From: Vibrio hepatarius
GTDB taxonomy: Bacteria > Pseudomonadota > Gammaproteobacteria > Enterobacterales > Vibrionaceae
Reading direction: 5' to 3'
DNA length: 64,000 nucleotides
NCBI RefSeq assembly: GCF_011806575.1
Contig: NZ_JAATOO010000019.1
Location: 1 to 64,000, forward strand
This document shows, piece by piece, positions 53,114-62,958 of this stretch (position 1 is its first letter; each line of letters starts with the position of its first letter). Position numbers and translations under genes: made by a program. Under the pieces are notes generated by a model. That model was not told where the DNA came from. It searched no databases and was given only the letters and a program-made list of their open reading frames with translations.

Positions 53114-53881
53114 ATGTTTCGACTCGTCGACACCTCATTTGCTATTGATGATAAACAGATTCTCTCCGCTACTAACCTCGCCTTTGCAGAGGGAAAAATC
53201 ACTACGTTGCTCGGCCATAACGGCTGCGGAAAGTCGACGCTCATCAAACTGCTCAGCAGACAAAACCGCCCAACAAGCGGCGGCGTGCTCTATAAAGAAC
53301 AGCCAGTAGAAGCACTCAGTAACATTGAGTTTGCCCACCAAGTTGCCTACTTACCCCAGCACCCGCCACTAACGGACGGCGTTACCGTTCGTGAACTCGT
53401 CTGCTTTGGCCGTTATCCATGGAAAGGCGCATTTGGTCGCTACAACGATCAGGACTATGCAATTGTCGACGATGCCATTGCCAAGGTGGGTTTAAGCGAA
53501 TTTACCGAACGTTTTGTCGCCACGCTTTCTGGTGGAGAGAGACAACGCGCTTGGGTTGCAATGTTGCTCGCTCAGCAAAGCCGAACCATTTTGCTCGATG
53601 AGCCGACTTCCGCTCTTGATGTCGCGCACCAACACGAGTTACTCACCCTAATACGCGAACTAAACCAGAGTTTAAATTTAACCGTGATCATGGTGCTACA
53701 CGACGTCAACATGGCGGCCAAATTTAGTGACCATCTGGTCGCGCTGCACTCTGGTCAAGTCATTGCTAGCGGTGCTCCAGAACAACTAATGAACCGCGAT
53801 ACCTTGCAAAAAATTTACGGTATGGAGCTGGCACTTTTCCCCCACCCTCAAACGGGCCAGCCCATTAGCTATATCCCCTAA
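53114..53881 (+). CDS. matC: Ferric-aerobactin ABC importer ATPase
   Basis: A 255-residue FhuC-like ATPase of the iron-siderophore ABC importer. Walker A GHNGCGKST is at 34-42, the signature LSGGERQR at 138-145, and Walker B ILLDEPTSALD at 159-169, with the switch His in VLHDVNMA. It powers MatB. The name follows the V. mimicus matCDB cluster. ATG 53114 starts the conserved region; a TTG four codons earlier is possible. No good ribosome site is visible. Confidence 0.9.
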   Translation: MFRLVDTSFAIDDKQILSATNLAFAEGKITTLLGHNGCGKSTLIKLLSRQNRPTSGGVLYKEQPVEALSNIEFAHQVAYLPQHPPLTDGVTVRELVCFGRYPWKGAFGRYNDQDYAIVDDAIAKVGLSEFTERFVATLSGGERQRAWVAMLLAQQSRTILLDEPTSALDVAHQHELLTLIRELNQSLNLTVIMVLHDVNMAAKFSDHLVALHSGQVIASGAPEQLMNRDTLQKIYGMELALFPHPQTGQPISYIP

Positions 53882-53905
53882 ACAACATGTAAAAAGGATT
53901 CTGTT

Positions 53906-54799
53906 GTGAAAAGACTTCTCTTCATTCTGATGTCACTATTCTCGTTGCAAGCGTACGCGCTGGATATTAAGCACGAGATGGGCGTCGCCTCATTTGAGAC
54001 AACACCGAAGAAAGTGGTCGCACTCGATTGGGTGTTGACCGAAACGGTATTGAGCCTAGACGTCGAACTACTAGGTATTGCTGATGTAAAAGGCTATCAA
54101 CAATGGGTAGTTGAGCCCGATCTTAACCAGGCTGTGACTGACGTTGGCTCAAGACGCGAGCCAAACATTGAGCTATTAAGTGACTTAAAGCCCGATGTCA
54201 TTTTGATCAGCAACCATATGGCAGCCGCCTATCAACAACTGAACAAAATTGCCCCCGTATTGGTCTTTACTATCTACAATGAGCAGAAACAGCCACTGCA
54301 ATCGGCAGAAGCCATTACTCGTGCACTGGGAGTACTATTCAACAAACAGCAGCGCGCTGAACAAGTGATCACTGAAACCCAGCAAATATTGCGTGTTAAT
54401 GGAGAGCATGTGCGCGCTAAGAGCAATTCGACAAAAAGCCTACTCTTTGCCCGCTTTATCAACGACAAAACACTACGCATTCACAGCCAAGGATCTCTTG
54501 CTGATGCAACCATCAAGATGATGGGTCTTGAAAATGACTGGAGAGAGCCAACCAACTTGTGGGGATTTACCACCGCGGGTATAGAAAAACTGGCCGAACA
54601 CCAACAAAGCAAAGTGATGATTTTTGGCCCACTCAAGCCAGAAGAGCGCAAAGCGCTACAAACATCACCTCTCTGGCAAGCGATGGCGTTTACCCGCAGT
54701 GACTCAGTGTATGAACTGCCTGCAATCTGGACGTTCGGCGGACTCATTGCGGCGCAGCGTTTTAGCCACAGCATCACTGAGCAGTTAATCGGGCAATAA
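53906..54799 (+). CDS. matD: Ferric-aerobactin periplasmic binding protein
   Basis: A 297-residue FhuD-like binding protein of the helical-backbone type. Signal peptide 1-18 (ending AYA), then KVVALDWVLTETVLSL, DVGSRREPNIELLSDLKPD and a long backbone helix. It takes the ferric siderophore from the outer-membrane receptor to MatB. Start GTG 53906 with AAGGA. Its stop overlaps the matB start by one base (TAATG). Confidence 0.9.
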   Translation: MKRLLFILMSLFSLQAYALDIKHEMGVASFETTPKKVVALDWVLTETVLSLDVELLGIADVKGYQQWVVEPDLNQAVTDVGSRREPNIELLSDLKPDVILISNHMAAAYQQLNKIAPVLVFTIYNEQKQPLQSAEAITRALGVLFNKQQRAEQVITETQQILRVNGEHVRAKSNSTKSLLFARFINDKTLRIHSQGSLADATIKMMGLENDWREPTNLWGFTTAGIEKLAEHQQSKVMIFGPLKPEERKALQTSPLWQAMAFTRSDSVYELPAIWTFGGLIAAQRFSHSITEQLIGQ

Positions 54800-56796
54800 T
54801 GAACAGCGTCAATCTCACCTGGTCCCCAAAACGCACATTTCCCGCGACGGCTTGGCTTCTCTCCGCACTGACAGTATCGGTGATTATCTCGCTAGTCCAT
54901 CTCACCGCTCCCTACTCACAGGGAGTGGCATTGGTGTGGGATACCCTTTGGCATTTCGACCAAAACAATTATCAGCACTTAATCACTCATCTCACCTATC
55001 TACCTCGCCTTAGTGTGGCTCTCCTGTGCGGCTTTGCCCTTGCGGTAGCTGGTTGCGTGATGCAATTTGTATTGCGCAACCCTATCGCCTCACCGACAAC
55101 ACTAGGTGTTGCGGCGGGCGCCGAGTTGGGTATGGTGCTGGGGTTACTGCTGATCCCATCCGGATTTGTACTGCCTTCATTTATCCCAGCGTTTATCGGT
55201 GGTTGCTTAGCCACCGCACTGGTGTTTTTGTTAAGTGCTAGTCGTGGCTTTGCGCCCCTACATATGATCTTAGCGGGTATGGTGGTGAGCCTCTTTTTGG
55301 GCTCTCTCAATACCATGTTATTGATGATGCACGAACAAAAGCTGACAAGCATTTTTGTTTGGGGTGCAGGTGCATTAAACCAGAATGGCTGGGATAGCGC
55401 CCAGCTGCTACTTCCTCTAATTACTCTACCTACTGTGCTGCTATATCTATTGCAACGACCTCTTTCGGCACTACAGTTTGGTGACAACGTCGCGTCGTCT
55501 CTCGGCGTCAATATCAAACAAGTTAAAATGATATGTCTTGGTTTGGCGATATTCATTACCGCTGCGGTGGTGAGTGAAGTCGGACTAATTGGTTTTATTG
55601 GTATCGTCGCACCCGCTATCGTGCGACTGTTCGGAGTCAGGCAACTACAGCTGCAGATCATCAGCAGCGGAATGATTGGCGCACTGATGCTGCTGATGGT
55701 TGATCTGATCATTCAGCCCTTTTCGGGTGTCGGTGGTGAATTACTCCCCACGGGTGCGATGACCGCACTGATTGGCTCGCCATTTTTGTTATGGCTACTT
55801 CGACGTACTAAGCTTCAGTCTGAGCACCGTGCCCGAGACGAACACATCGAACGCTACGTGCATGTGAACCCTCGTTTGGTCCTGAGTGCGATGGTAAGTC
55901 TACTCACGCTTGTCACTCTATTCGCGTTGGTAGTCGGTCAAAGTCAGAGCGGGTGGCGCTTAACACTCGATCCACAACTTTTGGAACTTCGCCTACCCCG
56001 GGTACTGACTGCATTGTTGGCAGGTGTGGGCTTAGCGTTTGCGGGCACGATTATTCAACGTGTTTCCAATAATCCAATGGCGAGTCCAGAAGTCCTCGGC
56101 CTAAGCTCTGGCGCCGCGTTAGCTTTAGTTTTAGGCAGTATGTTGGGCATTGCTGTCGAGCGCGAGCAGCAGATGTTGCTGGGGACGGTTGGCGCCCTAA
56201 CGGTTACCTTGTTGCTGTGGTTTATTGGACGGAAGCATAACTTTGCACCGAGCCAAACTTTATTAACGGGCATTGCACTCAGCGCCGGACTTGACGCGCT
56301 GCTGCGTATAGCGATGAGCTCAGGGCACGACAATGCTACTTCTCTACTCACTTGGCTCTCAGGTTCAACTTACCTAGTCGCCAGCTCAGATATTTTGTTG
56401 CTGGCAATCGGTGTCGGTTTCGTCGCCGTAGCCGCTTTGTTATTGCAGCGCTGGATTGCGATTATCGAGTTGGGGGAAGTCACCGCGACTAGTGTTGGCA
56501 TCAATGCAACACAAGTTCGCTTGGTACTGTTACTTCTTGTTGCCGCATTGACCACGCTTTGTACTATCGTAATAGGGCCATTGAGCTTTATCGGACTGCT
56601 TGCACCGCATATGGCCCGCTCACTACACCAGTATCGTCCTGTAGCACAAATGCTGACTGCCGCACTGCTTGGCGCGATTGTCATGGTGTTAGCGGATTGG
56701 TTGGGTAGAAACCTCTGGTTCCCGTGGCAATTTCCCGCAGGTTTACTCGCATCACTGATTGGTGGAGGTTATTTCCTTTATCTTATGCGCCGATAA
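54799..56796 (+). CDS. matB: Ferric-aerobactin importer permease, double-length
   Basis: A 665-residue FhuB-type permease formed of two fused FecCD halves (about 1-335 and 345-665), each with ten segments. The repeated MASPEVLGLSSGA / IASPTTLGVAAGA and IGFIGIVAPAIVRL / LSFIGLLAPHMARS stretches show the internal duplication; each Gly-containing loop contacts MatC. Fused permeases of this kind are usual for hydroxamate siderophore systems. Translation is coupled to matD. Confidence 0.92.
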   Translation: MNSVNLTWSPKRTFPATAWLLSALTVSVIISLVHLTAPYSQGVALVWDTLWHFDQNNYQHLITHLTYLPRLSVALLCGFALAVAGCVMQFVLRNPIASPTTLGVAAGAELGMVLGLLLIPSGFVLPSFIPAFIGGCLATALVFLLSASRGFAPLHMILAGMVVSLFLGSLNTMLLMMHEQKLTSIFVWGAGALNQNGWDSAQLLLPLITLPTVLLYLLQRPLSALQFGDNVASSLGVNIKQVKMICLGLAIFITAAVVSEVGLIGFIGIVAPAIVRLFGVRQLQLQIISSGMIGALMLLMVDLIIQPFSGVGGELLPTGAMTALIGSPFLLWLLRRTKLQSEHRARDEHIERYVHVNPRLVLSAMVSLLTLVTLFALVVGQSQSGWRLTLDPQLLELRLPRVLTALLAGVGLAFAGTIIQRVSNNPMASPEVLGLSSGAALALVLGSMLGIAVEREQQMLLGTVGALTVTLLLWFIGRKHNFAPSQTLLTGIALSAGLDALLRIAMSSGHDNATSLLTWLSGSTYLVASSDILLLAIGVGFVAVAALLLQRWIAIIELGEVTATSVGINATQVRLVLLLLVAALTTLCTIVIGPLSFIGLLAPHMARSLHQYRPVAQMLTAALLGAIVMVLADWLGRNLWFPWQFPAGLLASLIGGGYFLYLMRR

Positions 56797-56808
56797 GTGC
56801 CTCATATC

Positions 56809-56837
56809 GCGAGAGAGTGCATTCAACACTCTTTCGC
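56809..56837 (+). terminator. Hairpin after matB
   Basis: GCGAGAGAGTG/CACTCTTTCGC pairs at 10 of 11 positions. No T run follows, so termination may be partial. Confidence 0.5.
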
Positions 56838-56924
56838 CAATCCCACACATAAGTTATTGATTTATCCGTTAAATCGTAATCCTGACAATAAATTTTCTTA
56901 AATCGTTAAAAATAAGTTGATCAT

Positions 56925-56949
56925 ACGAATGATAATAATTAGCATTCTC
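56925..56949 (+). promoter_or_regulatory. Overlapping Fur boxes before iucA
   Basis: GATAATAATTAGCATTCTC (56931-56949) matches 15 of 19 positions of the Fur consensus, and a second frame six bases upstream (56925-56943) matches 14 of 19. They lie 36-60 bases before iucA and should repress the biosynthetic operon when iron is plentiful. Confidence 0.85.
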
Positions 56950-56984
56950 TTGTCAGTTTAGTTAATAAAATAACGAGAAAGAAA

Positions 56985-58781
56985 ATGAATCGTAACAACG
57001 ATCGGCTCAACCTTGAGAACTCAGAAAATTTGGTTAACAAAAACCAACCCTCTATTGCTTGTTTTCTCAACTCATTAGCCCGAGAAAGTCAGTCAGTACA
57101 ACTGCTTCGTAACCAAGATGGTAGTCATACATACCAACTACCGCTATCTCACTCACGAACCATTCAGATCCCTCTCAGTTACTATTCCACTTTGGGTAGT
57201 CACGAATATCGCTTACCAGCACAACTGCTGACCGAACAAGGCGCCGAGGAACTTACAGCCGAACAACTCATTGAACATGTCGTCAACGAACCCGCTCTAG
57301 TTGGCGTTGTGAGTGAAGAGCAAAAATCCATCTTCACCAAACGAGTGTTTGAAAGCCACAGTAATATTCAACAAGCCGTTGAACATTCGCCATACCAACA
57401 ACAGCTCTTTAACGACCAACTTGATTTTAAAACCGCAGAACAAGGCCTGCTGATTGGTCACTCATTCCACCCAGCGCCAAAAAGCCGCGAACAATTTAGC
57501 CCCAGTGATGCCAAGCGTTATTCACCGGAACTTGGTGGCAGATTCAAATTGGTTTGGTTGGCCATCAATCAAGAAATTATTACCACCGGAAGCTCTGCAG
57601 GTATTGATTTTAGTAAGCGTCTAGAAGCGCTTGTTGCTCACGACCCTACCCTAGCCAACGCACTACACAACGCCCTGCAACAAGGGAAGACATTGCTTCC
57701 TGTCCATCCGTGGCAGTGGTATGTGATGGCAGATACCCCATCAATCAAAGGTTATCTAGCCACTAAGCAGATCGAAAACCTCGGCCAGATTGGCGCCACT
57801 TGGTATCCAACCTCATCCACTCGTTCGCTCTACGCGCCAAGTTTGCCTTATATGCTTAAGTTCTCGTTGAGCGTCAAATTGACCAACTCAATCCGCAATT
57901 TGTCGCTTAAAGAAGTCGTGCGCGGCACTCGACTCAACGATCTGTTCCAACTCCCACAACTGGCCGAGCAACTGGGTGATGGTGAAGGTTTCCAACTGAT
58001 GCAAGAGCCAGCTTTTATCGGCATTAATGCTCTCAGCGACGAGATTATCGACGAAAGTCTCGTGGCATTTAGAGACAACCCTTTGATGGATAACCCAGCA
58101 CAAGAAGCGGTCGTGCTGGCGACTTTGACTCAGCAAAATCCGTACGGTGGTAGCAGTCTGGTTGCGCAACGAATTACGCACGATGCAGAGCAGCAAGACA
58201 TCACTCCCTGCGATGCCGCTACGCGTTGGTTCGATGCTTATTGCCGTCATGCGGTCGTGCCGCTATTTAATCTGCAAGCCAACTGGGGCATTGTCTTCCT
58301 CGCCCACCAGCAAAATATCGTCATGCAATTGGACCAAGGCTTCCCTGTCGGCATGTACTACCGCGACTGTCAGGGTACGGGTTACACCGACCTCGCCTTT
58401 AGTCTGTTTGGCGACAAGCTTGGCGGCGATAAAGAGGCTCTGGAAAACTACTGGAACCAAGACAAGGTACGTCGCTACTTTGCTTACTACTTGATTATCA
58501 ATTCGACCTTCAACGTCATTTCAGCGATTTGCGCCAATCTTGATGTCGAAGAGATAGAACTGATTAAGGTTCTGCACCGCAACTTACAAGCACTATTAGA
58601 CAGCGGCGTCAAAGATGACCTTTGCCTTCGCTATGTGCTGTCAAGCGAGGCGCTGTGCTGCAAAGGTAACTTCTTCTGTTACCTACAGAACTTTAACGAA
58701 AACTCTATCCCCGATCCGGCGGTGATCTACTTCGATTTAGTCAACCCACTCGCTAAGGTAGAGGAGCTTACCCATGCCTGA
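56985..58781 (+). CDS. iucA: Aerobactin synthetase IucA
   Basis: A 598-residue IucA/IucC-family NIS synthetase. It joins citrate to the first N6-acetyl-N6-hydroxylysine using ATP. Family motifs: GHSFHPAPKSR near residue 160, HPWQW at 241-245, STRSLYAP, KFSLSVKLTNSIRN with nucleotide-binding basic residues, and a late QLDQGFPVGMYYRD. First gene of iucABCD behind a Fur box. It overlaps iucB by 8 bp. Confidence 0.95.
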   Translation: MNRNNDRLNLENSENLVNKNQPSIACFLNSLARESQSVQLLRNQDGSHTYQLPLSHSRTIQIPLSYYSTLGSHEYRLPAQLLTEQGAEELTAEQLIEHVVNEPALVGVVSEEQKSIFTKRVFESHSNIQQAVEHSPYQQQLFNDQLDFKTAEQGLLIGHSFHPAPKSREQFSPSDAKRYSPELGGRFKLVWLAINQEIITTGSSAGIDFSKRLEALVAHDPTLANALHNALQQGKTLLPVHPWQWYVMADTPSIKGYLATKQIENLGQIGATWYPTSSTRSLYAPSLPYMLKFSLSVKLTNSIRNLSLKEVVRGTRLNDLFQLPQLAEQLGDGEGFQLMQEPAFIGINALSDEIIDESLVAFRDNPLMDNPAQEAVVLATLTQQNPYGGSSLVAQRITHDAEQQDITPCDAATRWFDAYCRHAVVPLFNLQANWGIVFLAHQQNIVMQLDQGFPVGMYYRDCQGTGYTDLAFSLFGDKLGGDKEALENYWNQDKVRRYFAYYLIINSTFNVISAICANLDVEEIELIKVLHRNLQALLDSGVKDDLCLRYVLSSEALCCKGNFFCYLQNFNENSIPDPAVIYFDLVNPLAKVEELTHA

Positions 58782-59703
58782 GTTCAATACTTTTATCTTC
58801 CATGCTCAGCCACAGGCGACTATTGAACTTACCTTGCACGCCAGTGACTTGATCTGCTCAGAAATTGGCGATCAACTAGTACGTGAAATCGACCAGCTAT
58901 TTAGCCAAGACAAACAGCTCGATTCCTGCCAAGTCATTGCTACTGACCATGAAGTGAAACAATGGGCTGAGCAGCTTCTGCCTTTGGTTAAACAAGAGGT
59001 GACGCGACAAGCTTTTTATCAATTGCCGCTAGTCTGGCACCAACACAAACCATCCAGCAGCTTCCCGCAGCGTTTAGTTCAGTCCAACGATCACTTCCGT
59101 CATCACCCTTTACGTCCGCCTATGCCGCAAGGCCTGGCGTACCAAAGGTATGACTATGATGCAGAGCTTAATGTTAGCTTCCGCGTTATCGACTTAGACA
59201 AGGATCTGGAGCGCTTCACCCGCTGGATGAATGACCCACGAGTCGCCCATTTTTGGGAACAAGCGTGGAGCGCAGAAAAGCTGGCGGAGTTTATTCAGCA
59301 ACGTCTATTCGACCCGCACATCATCCCGCTGATTGGTGAGTTTAATGGTGAGCCATTTGGCTACGTCGAAGCCTACTGGGTCGCCGAAGATAGACTTAGC
59401 CCTTATTACGACGTGCAAGATTTCGACCGCGGTATCCACCTGTTAGTCGGTGAACAACGGTTCAGAGGGCCCAAGTTCTTTAACGCCTGGATGCGTGCGA
59501 TCAGCCACTATCTGTTTATCGATGATGTGCGCACCAACCGTATCGTACTCGAACCTCGTGCTGACAATGAGCGCCTGTTCAATCGAATTTTGCCACTTGG
59601 TTATCGCAAATGCTTCGAGTTCAACTTCCCACACAAACGTTCAGCGTTGCTAATGCTGGAACGTGAACAGTTCTTTACGGAGCAGTGGTCATGGAACAGC
59701 TAG
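58774..59703 (+). CDS. iucB: N6-hydroxylysine acetyltransferase IucB
   Basis: A 309-residue enzyme that acetylates N6-hydroxylysine. The C-terminal GNAT-like siderophore acetyltransferase domain (about 130-305) includes DPRVAHFWEQAW, FGYVEAYWV, RGIHLLVGE and FRGPKFFNAWM; the first 120 residues form the family's N-terminal extension. It overlaps both neighbours, so translation is coupled through iucA-iucB-iucC. Confidence 0.94.
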   Translation: MPEFNTFIFHAQPQATIELTLHASDLICSEIGDQLVREIDQLFSQDKQLDSCQVIATDHEVKQWAEQLLPLVKQEVTRQAFYQLPLVWHQHKPSSSFPQRLVQSNDHFRHHPLRPPMPQGLAYQRYDYDAELNVSFRVIDLDKDLERFTRWMNDPRVAHFWEQAWSAEKLAEFIQQRLFDPHIIPLIGEFNGEPFGYVEAYWVAEDRLSPYYDVQDFDRGIHLLVGEQRFRGPKFFNAWMRAISHYLFIDDVRTNRIVLEPRADNERLFNRILPLGYRKCFEFNFPHKRSALLMLEREQFFTEQWSWNS

Positions 59704-61466
59704 CACTACATCATTACTGGCCGATCGCGAACCAGAACATGGTGGCGAAAATTCTTAGCGAATTTGCCTATGAACAGGCGTTTCAGTTTGAAGAGACAGA
59801 ACACGGCTACCAGATTAAGCTCGAAAACGACACTCGATACGGCTTTAACGGTGAGAAGAACATCTGGGGTCAGATTGTGATTGAGCCAACGTCAATCCAG
59901 CGTAAGTCAACAGTCGCATCGAACCAACCTCTCAGCGCAGCGTTGTTGATGCGTGATTTACAGCCTCTACTCAATATGCCCGATGAGGCTTTTGCCGAGC
60001 ATCTTGAAGACCTCAACGCAACCTTGCTTGGCGACTGTAAGTTGATGCAGCGGAAACAGACGATGACTGCGCGCGATCTCGCCATGTTGCCGTGTGAGCA
60101 GCAGCAAAGCTACTTCGATGGTCATCCTAAGTTTGCGTTCAACAAAGGACGTCGTGGCTGGGGCAGTGACGATTTGAACTTGTACGCGCCAGAAGCTCAG
60201 CGCGCCTTTAAGCTCGGTTGGGTCGCGGTTCATCACTCCATTTTGCAATTAGCGACCAACGATAACGTCAACTGGCAGCATCTGGTGCAAGCGTGCATGT
60301 CGGAACAAGAACTCAAACAAATGGATAGCGCGCTCGCGGCGTTTAACGTCGATATCAGCGACTACCATTATCTGCCTGTTCACCCGTGGCAATGGAGCAA
60401 GAAGTTGTCACTGCTGTTTGTACGCGAGCTGGCGAACAAGCAGCTAGTCTACCTTGGCGAAACCGGCGACCTCTTCCTGCCGCAGCTGTCACTGCGCACG
60501 TTAAGCAACATTACTCGTCCGCATAATTACGACGTCAAGCTACCGCTGACCATCATGAATACATCCTGTTATCGCGGGATTCCGGGGCGCTACATCCTTG
60601 CAGGGCCAACCGCTTCAGACTGGATCGATCACATATTCAAGTCCGATTCGTTGCTAGTCGAGAAGCAAGCAGAGGTACTGCAAGAACCTGCCGCCGCGTT
60701 TGCAGCGCAAGCAGATTACGCCTTACTGCAAAATGCACCTTATCGCTACCACGAGCTATTAGGGGTGATTTGGCGTGAATCGGCACAGTCAAAACTTCAA
60801 GCTAACGAACACGCTATTTTGATGGCGGCACTAATGGAAAGCGACAACCAAGGACAACCGCTAATCGCCGAGTATGTGCAGGCATCCGGTTTGAGTATCG
60901 AATCCTGGCTAACCAAATTATTTGATGTGGTTGTTATCCCTTACTACCACTTATTGTGTAAATACGGCGTCTCGCTGATCGCCCACGGACAAAACGTCAC
61001 GCTGGTATTGGAAGACAGCGCACCTAAACGCATTCTGCTTAAAGACTTCCAAGGCGATATGCGTTTAGTCGACAGTGATTATCCAGAGCAAGACTCGCTG
61101 GATGAAAGCGTCAAGCAGGTCACGGTGCGTTTGCAAGAACACCTGATCATTCATGACCTCCAGACGGGCCATTTTGTCACAACACTACGTTTTATTTCAC
61201 CGCTAGTCGCCAAACTGGGCTTCTCCGAGCAACAATTTTATCGCTTGCTCGGTGACAGGCTTAAAGCCTACATGGCGTCTCACAGTGAGTATCAACATCG
61301 GTTTAAGCAACTCGATCTATTCAAACCGAGAATTTTACGCATCGGACTTAACTTGGCTAAGTTTCGCCATAGTACCGACGCCAGTACCTCGAGAATGTTA
61401 CCCGATATGGATGACATGCTAGATAACCCACTGGTCACCGCACTGGAAACTGAAACCCAAAGCTAA
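59691..61466 (+). CDS. iucC: Aerobactin synthase IucC
   Basis: A 591-residue NIS synthetase paralogous to IucA; it adds the second acetyl-hydroxylysine to finish aerobactin. Motifs: GHPKFAFNKGRRGWG near residue 140, HPWQW at 231-235, SLRTLSNI, and HGQNVTLVLED with LLKDFQGDMR. The start is ATG 59691 (GGAG eight bases before); an upstream GTG two codons earlier is possible. It overlaps iucB by 13 bp. Confidence 0.95.
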   Translation: MEQLALHHYWPIANQNMVAKILSEFAYEQAFQFEETEHGYQIKLENDTRYGFNGEKNIWGQIVIEPTSIQRKSTVASNQPLSAALLMRDLQPLLNMPDEAFAEHLEDLNATLLGDCKLMQRKQTMTARDLAMLPCEQQQSYFDGHPKFAFNKGRRGWGSDDLNLYAPEAQRAFKLGWVAVHHSILQLATNDNVNWQHLVQACMSEQELKQMDSALAAFNVDISDYHYLPVHPWQWSKKLSLLFVRELANKQLVYLGETGDLFLPQLSLRTLSNITRPHNYDVKLPLTIMNTSCYRGIPGRYILAGPTASDWIDHIFKSDSLLVEKQAEVLQEPAAAFAAQADYALLQNAPYRYHELLGVIWRESAQSKLQANEHAILMAALMESDNQGQPLIAEYVQASGLSIESWLTKLFDVVVIPYYHLLCKYGVSLIAHGQNVTLVLEDSAPKRILLKDFQGDMRLVDSDYPEQDSLDESVKQVTVRLQEHLIIHDLQTGHFVTTLRFISPLVAKLGFSEQQFYRLLGDRLKAYMASHSEYQHRFKQLDLFKPRILRIGLNLAKFRHSTDASTSRMLPDMDDMLDNPLVTALETETQS

Positions 61467-61532
61467 ATCATTACATAACTATAAATTTAGCGCGCAGTTA
61501 AGCCGTCATTAACTAAGAAAAGGATTGTTCTT

Positions 61533-62843
61533 ATGGAACACACTAACAACGTCAAACTCGACCTCGCTGGTATCGGTGTTGGTCCATTTAACCTCAGCGT
61601 CGCCGCCCTGATCGCGGATAAACCACAAATCTGTTCCCGTTTCTTTGAAAGCCGAGATAGCTTTGCGTGGCACCCGGGATTGTTGCTAGACAACACCCAC
61701 ATGCAGACTATGTTCTTGAAAGATCTGGTCACGGCCGTTAATCCGCAAAGCCATTACTCGTTCCTTAACTACCTAGTACAAAACAAAAAGTTCTACCGTT
61801 TCTTATCGGCAGAACTGCAATGTATTAGTCGCACTGAGTTTTCTGACTATCTCGCTTGGGCAGCGCATCAACTGGAGAATGTTCAGTTCTCGACCAAAGT
61901 TGAGCAGGTCGATTACAACGGCGAGAACTTTACGCTGCACACCAACCGAGGTAGCTACCAAGCGGACAACCTTTGTATTGGTACAGGTAAAGTACCTGCA
62001 ATTCCAGATTGTGCCAAAACACACATTGGTGAGCGAGTATTCCACGCCGCCGAAATAGGGCTGCGTGAGCGCGACTTTACTGGGAAGCGCGTGATGATCA
62101 TTGGTGGTGGTCAAAGCGGCGCGGATATTTTTATCAACGCACTGCAACACAAATGGGGCAAACCGTCGTCTCTTGACTGGCTATCACGCCGCTCTAACTA
62201 CCAACCTCTTGACGAAGCCGCGTTTACCAACGAGTTCTTCACGCCTGACTACGTTGACGCTTTCGTTAGTTTATCGCCAGAAGTGAAACAGCAAGAGGTG
62301 ACCAACCAAAAGCTTACCTCCGATGGCATTACACAAAAAGCCCTGCTGACGATTTATCAAGAGCTCTACCACCGATTCGACGTACTCAAAGAAGACAAAT
62401 GGGTTCGATTGCTGCCACACCGCACTCTTACTCAGATGAATTGTCTGGGTAACTCGTTCCAACTCACTGCCAGCAACGCGTTAGGCCAGAGTGTGGAAAC
62501 TCATCAAGCAGACATCGTGATACTGGCAACGGGCTTCGAAGCACCTTACCCAGCGTGTTTGGATTCAATTTTGCCGCTGTTCGATCTCGACCAGCACAAC
62601 CGTTACCAAATGACGCCAGATTTTGAAATCCAGTGGCAAGGCCAGCAGCATAACAAGATTTTTGCTGTGAACGCCGGAATGCATACCCACGGCATTGCTG
62701 AGCCACAACTCAGCCTGATGGCATGGCGCAGTGCGCGCATCATCAACAGCCTAGTAGGACAAGCTGTTTTTGATACCGAATCAGGCCAGGGAATGATCGA
62801 TTGGCTTTCACCGAGAGCACTCGTGGAACAACTGGTCGCGTAA
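61533..62843 (+). CDS. iucD: Lysine N6-hydroxylase IucD
   Basis: A 436-residue flavin monooxygenase that hydroxylates L-lysine using NADPH and oxygen, the first step of aerobactin synthesis. The FAD motif GIGVGPFN is at 13-20, the NADPH motif GGGQSGAD near 191, and ATGF near residue 332. A 66-bp gap after iucC contains GCTAAAT/ATTTAGC inverted arms (61462-61491), possibly tuning expression. The ribosome site is AAGG. Confidence 0.95.
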   Translation: MEHTNNVKLDLAGIGVGPFNLSVAALIADKPQICSRFFESRDSFAWHPGLLLDNTHMQTMFLKDLVTAVNPQSHYSFLNYLVQNKKFYRFLSAELQCISRTEFSDYLAWAAHQLENVQFSTKVEQVDYNGENFTLHTNRGSYQADNLCIGTGKVPAIPDCAKTHIGERVFHAAEIGLRERDFTGKRVMIIGGGQSGADIFINALQHKWGKPSSLDWLSRRSNYQPLDEAAFTNEFFTPDYVDAFVSLSPEVKQQEVTNQKLTSDGITQKALLTIYQELYHRFDVLKEDKWVRLLPHRTLTQMNCLGNSFQLTASNALGQSVETHQADIVILATGFEAPYPACLDSILPLFDLDQHNRYQMTPDFEIQWQGQQHNKIFAVNAGMHTHGIAEPQLSLMAWRSARIINSLVGQAVFDTESGQGMIDWLSPRALVEQLVA

Positions 62844-62852
62844 TCCACTTTC

Positions 62853-62878
62853 GCCACTCACCATCATCGGTGAGTGGC
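62853..62878 (+). terminator. Hairpin between iucD and iutA
   Basis: A perfect 10-bp stem GCCACTCACC/GGTGAGTGGC with a six-base loop, just after the iucD stop. No T run follows, so it may stabilise or partly stop the message rather than end it. Confidence 0.5.
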
Positions 62879-62958
62879 ACTTTAACCTGCCCAAGCAACG
62901 AACTGGTCGTCTATTCACCATTCTTGGGCCTATTACTACGATATACATAGAGAAGAAA

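Noticed and set aside
54996..55712. A 238-codon open frame antisense to matB
   Set aside because: Low-complexity product rich in Thr, Ser and Pro, no ribosome site, and it mirrors the strong matB coding frame.
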